Assembly: GCA_027296925.1 (NCBI GenBank)
Contig: JAPUIP010000189.1
Location: 1 to 6,731 of the forward strand
DNA from: Candidatus Poribacteria bacterium
GTDB taxonomy: Bacteria; Poribacteria; WGA-4E; PCPOR2b
Direction: 5' to 3'
Length of the DNA: 6,731 bases
The notes beneath the pieces are model-generated. The model was not told where the DNA came from and ran no database searches. It worked only from the letters and a program-made list of their open reading frames with translations. Within the stretch, counting starts at the first letter, position 1, and each line of letters starts with the position of its first letter. Positions 1 to 4,281 of the stretch are shown here, piece after piece. The translations under genes and the position numbers were made by a program.

Positions 1-537
1 ACACATTTTGGTGTGCTGACCGGCGCCGGCGCCGCCTTGATGAACGATATTTTGCCCCATCGCTTCAAAGAGCGGCATGACCGCTTCGACGGCCGCGGCA
101 TCGCCGCCCACCATAATCGATAGCCGGGCCTCCTGTGCGCCAATATCGCCGCCCGAAACCGGCGCATCGATGGCGGAGACGCCCTGTGCCCCGGCCTTCT
201 CATAAATCTCTTGTGCCAGCGACGGCTCGGTTGTCGTCATATCAACGATAATGCTGCCCGACTTTGCGCCTTTCAGGATACCGTGCTCACCGAGGTACAC
301 TTCACGCACGTCTGGAGGAAAGCCGACGATGGTGAAAATTACGTCGGAAGCCTCGGCGACGGCCCGAGGAGAATCCACCCAAGTTGCTCCGCCATCAAGC
401 AGGGGCTGTGCCTTTGCCTTTGTGCGGTTGTAGACGGTTGCCGAATGCCTGAGATCCATGATGTGTTGACACATCCAGCGTCCCATGACGCCGGTTCCAA
501 TCCACCCAATTCTTGTCGTTGAAGGATTTACAGTCAT
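1..537 (-). CDS. 3-hydroxyisobutyrate dehydrogenase family oxidoreductase (C-terminal part outside window)
   Basis: This is an NAD(P)-dependent beta-hydroxyacid dehydrogenase. The family interconverts beta-hydroxyacids and their semialdehydes (3-hydroxyisobutyrate, tartronate semialdehyde, succinic semialdehyde/glyoxylate) in the cytoplasm. The first 179 residues are present and the frame runs off the window edge; members are usually about 290-300 residues, so the all-helical C-terminal domain is missing. Visible motifs: the Rossmann loop GTGVMG at 14-19; NRT at 37-39, which in this family often goes with NADP(H) preference; DMTTTEPS at 99-106; the substrate-binding DAPVSGG at 124-130 followed by SIMVGG; and GAGQHTKMC at the end, with Lys177 as the expected catalytic lysine. 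The ATG at 537 has an AAGGAGG site 12 bases upstream. It is the last visible gene of the minus-strand series, 58 bases after the lyase gene. The exact substrate cannot be read from the sequence; a tartronate-semialdehyde-reductase-like role would fit the neighbouring lyase. Confidence 0.9.
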   Translation of the reverse strand, partial: MTVNPSTTRIGWIGTGVMGRWMCQHIMDLRHSATVYNRTKAKAQPLLDGGATWVDSPRAVAEASDVIFTIVGFPPDVREVYLGEHGILKGAKSGSIIVDMTTTEPSLAQEIYEKAGAQGVSAIDAPVSGGDIGAQEARLSIMVGGDAAAVEAVMPLFEAMGQNIVHQGGAGAGQHTKMC

Positions 538-549
538 ACGAATTTTTAG

Positions 550-556
550 CCTCCTT
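550..556 (-). promoter_or_regulatory. Shine-Dalgarno site of the beta-hydroxyacid dehydrogenase gene
   Basis: The minus strand reads AAGGAGG here, 12 bases before the ATG at 537. It lies in the 58-base gap after the stop of the upstream lyase gene. No convincing promoter or terminator is seen in that gap, so co-transcription is likely. Confidence 0.75.
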
Positions 557-595
557 AGATTTTTGATGAGATTGTTACAATTCCATCTTTACTTC

Positions 596-1510
596 TCAGC
601 CTAACCAATCCGGATAACGCTCTCGCACCGCTCTGACGCAAGCGTTAAACGTCTCAAGATCGAAGCCCTCGTAGGGGGATAGCAGCCGGAGCGGCATATC
701 GACTCCGCTGGCACGCACAATCATCTTGTCGTAGGCACCGTCGATCCGTTCAAGTCCGCGTGCCGGCGCCAGGAATGCGTTCGCCACTTGAAGATACTCC
801 GCTTGCATGGGGAACAGCTTGTCCCACTGTCGGGTCACACCGTAGTGGAAGAACTCCTTTGTCTTCGACGGGAACATCGCGCCGAACGAACTAAGCAATG
901 AACACTCGCCAAACAAACAACCGTGCGGAAATCCGTGTTCACCGTAGAAGTGTTGCAATTCCGGAGAATAGGTGGCGATGCCGAGAATGTCATTGATGTC
1001 CGTTCGGCAATTCTTCGTACCCGCCAGGTTTGGCACCGCCTCCACAAGGCGCTGGTAATCCGGCCCGAGCAAAACCCGTTTTGCACGTGGCAGGTTGTAG
1101 TGGATGAATTTCGCATCCGGAAAGGTTCCACACACGTCTTTGAAAAACGTCAGGTATTCGTCGTCATTCACCGCGCCCCAGGACGGCAAAGCAATTTGAA
1201 ACGCTCGAAAGCCGAGCTCGTGGGCAAAACCGATCCGTTCCACGATCTGCGTCGTGGACATCGCGATGACGCCGACCATCGGAAAAACATCGTCCCGATC
1301 TGTTTCTTCGTGAAAGATCCGGACGATCCGCTGGAATTGAGACAGGGTCACTGCATACCCTTCGCCGGCTGTACCGAAGATGTAAAGATGGTTGAAGTGC
1401 TGAAGCGTTGCCCGGATTTCTTGACGGAAACAGCCTTCTAGTAATTCTTCATTTTCATCCCAGGGAATTTCGCAACTGACGAGAATCGCCTGTGGATAGC
1501 GGGTTGTCAT
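596..1510 (-). CDS. Dihydrodipicolinate synthase / N-acetylneuraminate lyase superfamily protein (substrate unknown)
   Basis: This 304-residue protein is a class I, Schiff-base-forming aldolase/lyase with a predicted TIM barrel, full length for the family. Numbered from the ATG at 1510: GTAGEG at 46-51 matches the family G-[TS]-T-G-E signature with Ala in place of the second Thr; HYNLPR at 137-142 supplies the conserved Tyr138; and AGTKN at 163-167 supplies the Schiff-base Lys166. The position of the DapA PYYN motif reads PSWG (109-112), so the DapA tyrosine is absent and a true lysine-biosynthesis DapA is unlikely. The family includes keto-deoxy sugar acid aldolases and dehydratases, which would suit the adjacent beta-hydroxyacid dehydrogenase, but the substrate is not readable. 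An in-frame GTG at 1522 would add four residues. The ATG at 1510 is preferred because AAGGGAG lies 11 bases before it, whereas the GTG overlaps that SD. No signal peptide is seen. Confidence 0.9.
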   Translation of the reverse strand: MTTRYPQAILVSCEIPWDENEELLEGCFRQEIRATLQHFNHLYIFGTAGEGYAVTLSQFQRIVRIFHEETDRDDVFPMVGVIAMSTTQIVERIGFAHELGFRAFQIALPSWGAVNDDEYLTFFKDVCGTFPDAKFIHYNLPRAKRVLLGPDYQRLVEAVPNLAGTKNCRTDINDILGIATYSPELQHFYGEHGFPHGCLFGECSLLSSFGAMFPSKTKEFFHYGVTRQWDKLFPMQAEYLQVANAFLAPARGLERIDGAYDKMIVRASGVDMPLRLLSPYEGFDLETFNACVRAVRERYPDWLG

Positions 1511-1521
1511 ATTGAATCGCA

Positions 1522-1528
1522 CTCCCTT
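1522..1528 (-). promoter_or_regulatory. Shine-Dalgarno site deciding the lyase start
   Basis: The minus strand reads AAGGGAG, 11 bases before the ATG at 1510. The longer open frame would begin with a GTG at 1522-1520 that overlaps the last base of this SD, so the site cannot serve that codon. Confidence 0.6.
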
Positions 1529-1545
1529 CTATGTTGTCTCTTCAA

Positions 1546-1568
1546 GAGTCGCACGTATCTCCCGACTC
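1546..1568. repeat. Small inverted repeat in the leader of the lyase gene
   Basis: GAGTCG (1546-1551) and CGACTC (1563-1568) form a perfect 6-bp inverted repeat with an 11-base loop, 17 bases upstream of the lyase SD. No U-tract follows on the minus strand, so it is not a terminator. It could be a leader hairpin, a processing site or chance. Confidence 0.3.
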
Positions 1569-1579
1569 GCAATCTTAAA

Positions 1580-1604
1580 AGGCACAAGCCAGGAGGCATG
1601 CCTC
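1580..1604 (-). repeat. Palindrome with competing stem downstream of the propeller gene
   Basis: GAGGCATGCCTC at 1593-1604 is a perfect 12-bp palindrome, 15 bases past the stop of the propeller gene. Its TGCCT half can also be matched with AGGCA at 1580-1584. On the minus strand this second stem runs into a short TTTT. It may be a weak attenuator or transcript-end structure between the propeller and lyase genes. A 12-bp palindrome is expected about once or twice in a window of this size by chance. Confidence 0.25.
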
Positions 1605-1619
1605 AATGTCCAACTTTCG

Positions 1620-3122
1620 TCACAGTGCCATCGAGAAAAGCTTGGCACGAGCCATGCGGATACGGACGGAAATCCGTCTTCCCTTCAGTGCAGAAAGGGA
1701 TGCGTTTCCGCGCCATGTCACAGCCCGTTCAAGTTCATCGCCTTCCAAAATATCACAATCGGTGAGCCCGTATCCTTCCAGTTCCTTCACCGGCGCCGGC
1801 GGCGTTGACGGCGGGAGCGCCAATGCCACTTGGATCCAACCGCCGGGCTCGGTCCGATAGTTCAGCAGCAGTCGATCTCCCTGGCAGATACGCTCGACCA
1901 TTGTAAACTGTCCTTCGATGGGAGCTTCTAAAGCGACCAGGCGACCGCGTTTCCAGATCGCCCAGCGATACTCCCCATCCGGTTTGATCTCTGGCCAACC
2001 GCCCCAGTCGTGTCGGTCGTAATTCCCCAGATAGGGCAGTCCCCACTCCTCGTCCGAAAGCGGCACCAGGTTCGGCGAGGCATAGATGCAACTATAGACG
2101 CCGTCCTCGGTATCGCGAGTCACGATGGGTGCCCGCTCCGGACGACTCCAGTTCCATCCGTCCCGACTGGTCGCCAACTGGATGTCGAGCTCCGCTGACA
2201 ACCGATGGAAGATCGAAGGGAACATCAAGTGGCGCCCGCTGCCCGGACAGCGACAGTAGGCAGAGGTGTAGATATCCTTGTCCGGTGCGTCCTGGGGGTC
2301 GGCCAAAAGCACCATCCGCGGTTGAGACCAATTTCCAAACGTCGGTCCCCCCGTCCGTCGTACCGCCCGGCGACGTTCGACGTGACCGCGTAAGTAAGCA
2401 ACGTACTCCCGACTTTCTGGGTCATAGCCGGCGATATTCTGTGTATCCAACTGGGTCTTCCCCACGTCGAGCAAGGGCGCCTCAAGCACCGTCCAGCGCA
2501 GCCCGTCGGGAGACACTGCACCGCGAACCACCTGCCGGATTTCAGCCTCCGCATCGATCTGCTCCGGGGTGTAGCCCTCCAATTCCATCGTCCGCCGCAT
2601 CCCTCGAATCTCAAGTTTGGTCTGCCGAGTGTTGGCGACGGGAACGCCACGCCGGTAAAATTGTGCTTGCGCAGCGATGGCTTTGTAGCGTTCAGATGGC
2701 GCTGCGGTTGCATCCCGGAACACGGACTGAAGCCCAAAATGGCTATGGGAAAAAAGGATGTTGTTGGCAGTGGAACCCTGGAACTCGTAGATGCCGAGTT
2801 CTGGACGCTCCCAGTGGAAGCCATCGGCACTCTCAGCGTAGCAGGCGAAGTGCTCAGACGGGTCTGAAGACGCATAAGCGGCGTACCACATGCGGTAGCG
2901 GCCGTCCTCGAAGATAACGAACATGTGGTTGAGGTTGCTCTGTTCCCAGGGGCGTTCCCGACGGAAGAACACCGCCGACTTCCGCGCCGGCTGCACGGTC
3001 AAGCGCACACCTCGCGGGGCATCTTCGAGCCAACTCCGTCCATGTTCATCACGGCCGGCCTGCCCCGGCCAAATACCGTACCAGTCCAGAAAAGGTTGGG
3101 GGGTTAGGGATGCTTCGGGCAT
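1620..3122 (-). CDS. Predicted beta-propeller glycoside-hydrolase-like protein (GH32/GH43/GH130-type fold)
   Basis: This 500-residue protein has no signal peptide and is predicted to be cytoplasmic. Propeller-like repeats each carry an S-x-D-G-x-x-W core: SADGFHWERPELG at 98-110, SPDGLRWTVLEAP at 204-216 and SRDGWNWSRPERAP at 319-332. Between them lie blade strands such as RYRMWYAAY (75-83) and ERYKAIAAQAQFY (144-156). From about residue 405 the sequence resembles the beta-sandwich tail of such proteins, with GDRLLLNYRTEPGGWIQVAL at 415-434 and a GDEL...VTWRG stretch at 461-472. Canonical GH32 motifs (NDPNG, RDP, EC) are not seen, so activity and substrate are open; a non-catalytic sugar-binding role is possible. 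The ATG start is firm, with AAGGAGG 6 bases upstream. It follows the dioxygenase gene on the same strand after 141 bases and precedes the lyase gene, suggesting one catabolic unit. Confidence 0.75.
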   Translation of the reverse strand: MPEASLTPQPFLDWYGIWPGQAGRDEHGRSWLEDAPRGVRLTVQPARKSAVFFRRERPWEQSNLNHMFVIFEDGRYRMWYAAYASSDPSEHFACYAESADGFHWERPELGIYEFQGSTANNILFSHSHFGLQSVFRDATAAPSERYKAIAAQAQFYRRGVPVANTRQTKLEIRGMRRTMELEGYTPEQIDAEAEIRQVVRGAVSPDGLRWTVLEAPLLDVGKTQLDTQNIAGYDPESREYVAYLRGHVERRRAVRRTGGPTFGNWSQPRMVLLADPQDAPDKDIYTSAYCRCPGSGRHLMFPSIFHRLSAELDIQLATSRDGWNWSRPERAPIVTRDTEDGVYSCIYASPNLVPLSDEEWGLPYLGNYDRHDWGGWPEIKPDGEYRWAIWKRGRLVALEAPIEGQFTMVERICQGDRLLLNYRTEPGGWIQVALALPPSTPPAPVKELEGYGLTDCDILEGDELERAVTWRGNASLSALKGRRISVRIRMARAKLFSMAL

Positions 3123-3128
3123 GAATTG

Positions 3129-3135
3129 CCTCCTT
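3129..3135 (-). promoter_or_regulatory. Shine-Dalgarno site of the propeller gene
   Basis: The minus strand reads AAGGAGG, 6 bases before the ATG at 3122. It is a full-strength site that fixes this start. Confidence 0.8.
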
Positions 3136-3214
3136 ATACGGGTTTGCGTTTGCCCCTTCGACCGGCTGTCCTTTCGCCCTCGTAGCGGCGGGTGAATTGC
3201 GCCTCAATGCCTAC

Positions 3215-3242
3215 ACTATATCACATCTGCCGCAAAGCACAA
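3215..3242 (-). promoter_or_regulatory. Possible internal promoter before the propeller gene
   Basis: On the minus strand an extended -10, TGATATAGT (TATAGT at 3220-3215), matches five of six -10 positions and carries the TGn extension. The -35 candidate TTGTGC (3242-3237), 16 bases upstream, matches only three of six. Transcription would begin near 3208, giving a leader of about 85 bases. It could provide a secondary start for the three downstream genes. Confidence 0.3.
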
Positions 3243-3263
3243 GAAAAAACAGGTGCCTCGATT

Positions 3264-4028
3264 TCAGTCCAGCAGCCCCCACAACCGCTTTCGTTCGGCG
3301 CCCCAACTTTCCCATTCTTCGGCGAAGATATATCTCATCGCTCTCAGATCGCGCTTTCTTCCGCCCGCCGGAAAGTAGTTCCAGCCCATCGCCCGGCGCG
3401 GCCCGGCCGCCGTTTTGACTCCTGTTGCGTGCCAGCAGCTTGGTGTCCAGACCAGCATCCAGCGCGGGTCTAGAACGACCTCGACTTCGGCCGGATGCTT
3501 CACATATGCCTTTTCTGGCAGGACGTCGTGCTGCCCCGTAGCGATTTCCAGTTGTATGAGTTCTTCCCACACTTCCTCCCGAGATCGCCGGTGGCTGCCC
3601 GGCAAGATGCGCAGGGGGGCGTTGGTGGGGTCGTGCCGGTCCAGTGCAGTCCGAAATGAAACCTGTTGGACCTCCGGACCACCGTCGGCGTGCCAGTGAA
3701 CCTGTCTTTGACGACTATCCGGGCAGATGATTTTTGACGCATCGCCGAGCCCGCAGGCACCCACATGAACCCGGTCGCACTCCAACAAGCGTTTGGCGGC
3801 CTCGATCAGTTGAGGCTGTTCCACCATCCGGAGAATCGGCTCGCCAATCATGAAGAATTGACAGGCGAGTCTGTTGAACCCATTGGGCCAATCGGTAGTC
3901 GCCCACTGTTCTTCGTTTTCCGCGGCGAGCCGCTCCATTTCGCGCATACGCGCTTCCCCAAAGGGATTCGGTATAAAGAAGAAGCCGTGCGTGCGGAAAT
4001 GATTCACCTGCGTTGCGGTAATCTCCAT
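3264..4028 (-). CDS. Phytanoyl-CoA dioxygenase (PhyH) family Fe(II)/2-oxoglutarate oxygenase
   Basis: This 254-residue PhyH-family protein belongs to the non-haem iron, 2-oxoglutarate-dependent oxygenases. They hydroxylate small molecules while decarboxylating 2-oxoglutarate to succinate. The double-stranded beta-helix signature is complete. HWHAD holds the HxD pair His113/Asp115. NAPLRILPGSH at 136-146 is the typical PhyH turn. CWHATG supplies the distal iron ligand His200, and the Arg pair at 211-212 in GPRRAMGW is placed to bind the 2-oxoglutarate carboxylate. It is expected to be active and cytoplasmic. Bacterial members rarely act on phytanoyl-CoA and the substrate cannot be read here. 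The open frame continues 36 codons upstream to 4136, but the ATG at 4028 is chosen because GAGGAG lies 11 bases before it, a near-consensus promoter sits inside the would-be extension, and the family N-terminus (VNHFRTHGFFFIPN) begins just after it. First gene of the minus-strand series. Confidence 0.92.
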   Translation of the reverse strand: MEITATQVNHFRTHGFFFIPNPFGEARMREMERLAAENEEQWATTDWPNGFNRLACQFFMIGEPILRMVEQPQLIEAAKRLLECDRVHVGACGLGDASKIICPDSRQRQVHWHADGGPEVQQVSFRTALDRHDPTNAPLRILPGSHRRSREEVWEELIQLEIATGQHDVLPEKAYVKHPAEVEVVLDPRWMLVWTPSCWHATGVKTAAGPRRAMGWNYFPAGGRKRDLRAMRYIFAEEWESWGAERKRLWGLLD

Positions 4029-4039
4029 AACTGTTTGAT

Positions 4040-4045
4040 CTCCTC
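4040..4045 (-). promoter_or_regulatory. Shine-Dalgarno site deciding the dioxygenase start
   Basis: The minus strand reads GAGGAG, 11 bases before the ATG at 4028. Together with the promoter at 4063-4091 it excludes the longer open frame beginning at 4136. Confidence 0.65.
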
Positions 4046-4062
4046 GAATCGTAATAATTCGG

Positions 4063-4091
4063 ATTGTAGCACAGACCGATTCGCAAGTCAA
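4063..4091 (-). promoter_or_regulatory. Sigma-70-type extended -10 promoter for the minus-strand operon
   Basis: On the minus strand a -35 TTGACT (4091-4086) and a -10 TACAAT (4068-4063) are separated by exactly 17 bases. Each matches five of six consensus positions, and TGC directly precedes the -10, giving an extended -10 element. The predicted start is near 4056, leaving a leader of roughly 28 bases with the SD inside it. This is the strongest promoter in the window and would drive the dioxygenase and probably the propeller, lyase and dehydrogenase genes. Confidence 0.75.
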
Positions 4092-4148
4092 GTGGACATC
4101 AAGCATCACTCGGATTGCGTTTTGATGAAAGGGCATTTTTCACTTGAC
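4087..4148. repeat. Inverted GTCAAGTG / CACTTGAC pair spanning the divergent promoters
   Basis: GTCAAGTG at 4087-4094 and its reverse complement CACTTGAC at 4141-4148 are perfect 8-bp arms 46 bases apart. Each overlaps the -35 box of one divergent promoter. A further CAAGTG lies at 4212-4217. This could be a pair of operator half-sites for one shared regulator. Five of the eight bases (TTGAC) are explained by the -35 boxes themselves. Confidence 0.35.
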
Positions 4149-4172
4149 GTCGCCGCCAATTTCAGCCAAAAT
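4144..4172 (+). promoter_or_regulatory. Possible promoter for the large glycoside hydrolase gene
   Basis: TTGACG (4144-4149, five of six -35 matches) and CAAAAT (4167-4172, four of six -10 matches) are separated by 17 bases. Transcription would begin near 4179, leaving a leader of about 75 bases. It is weaker than the divergent minus-strand promoter, so an activator may be needed. Confidence 0.4.
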
Positions 4173-4197
4173 AGATGCGCGTTGTGGAGAAGGTCAA

Positions 4198-4281
4198 ATG
4201 AACTGGAAAGGCAAGTGTGACGCCACTTCTGTTTGGAAGCTGGAGGAATATCATAATGGCTGTGGACAAAATCGTAGATGA
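4198..4281 (+). CDS. Candidate 27-codon leader peptide (upstream ORF) of the hydrolase gene
   Basis: A short open frame begins with ATG at 4198 and ends with TGA at 4279-4281. The peptide starts MNWKGKCDATSV and matches no family known to me. GGAGA at 4186-4190 lies 7 bases before its ATG, a good ribosome-site spacing. It overlaps the first 26 bases of the hydrolase gene in a different frame, and its ribosomes would pass through that gene's SD and start codon. This suggests a leader peptide or translational coupling. It is short enough to be chance, so the call rests on the SD and on position alone. Confidence 0.3.
   Translation: MNWKGKCDATSVWKLEEYHNGCGQNRR
4213..4243 (+). promoter_or_regulatory. 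Two mutually exclusive leader hairpins next to the hydrolase SD
   Basis: AAGTG (4213-4217) can pair with CACTT (4224-4228). The same CACTT is needed for a second stem, CCACTTC (4223-4229) with GAAG-TGG (4236-4239 and 4241-4243, bulged C4240). The second stem takes in the first two G of the GGAGG site at 4242-4246. The arrangement looks like a small switch controlling SD access, but both stems are short. Confidence 0.25.
4242..4246 (+). promoter_or_regulatory. Shine-Dalgarno site deciding the hydrolase start
   Basis: GGAGG lies 9 bases before the ATG at 4256. The longer open frame would start at a GTG at 4217 that has no comparable site, so the ATG is preferred. Confidence 0.75.

Noticed and set aside
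923..1441. 172-codon open frame on the plus strand within the lyase gene
   Set aside because: It is the reverse complement of a conserved enzyme with identified catalytic residues, without its own ribosome site or family motifs.
2129..2917. 262-codon open frame on the plus strand opposite the propeller gene
   Set aside because: It is rich in Pro, Arg and Ser, as expected for an antisense shadow of a GC-rich gene, has no SD and matches no family known to me. The minus-strand gene has clear domain motifs and an SD.
3237..3257. Possible terminator after the dioxygenase gene (TTTTTT on the minus strand at 3247-3242)
   Set aside because: The T-run is not preceded by a stable stem; only 3-4 bp pairings were found.
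4029..4136. N-terminal extension of the dioxygenase by 36 residues
   Set aside because: It contains the complete promoter (4063-4091) and the SD of the shorter start, and its sequence is not like a PhyH N-terminus.
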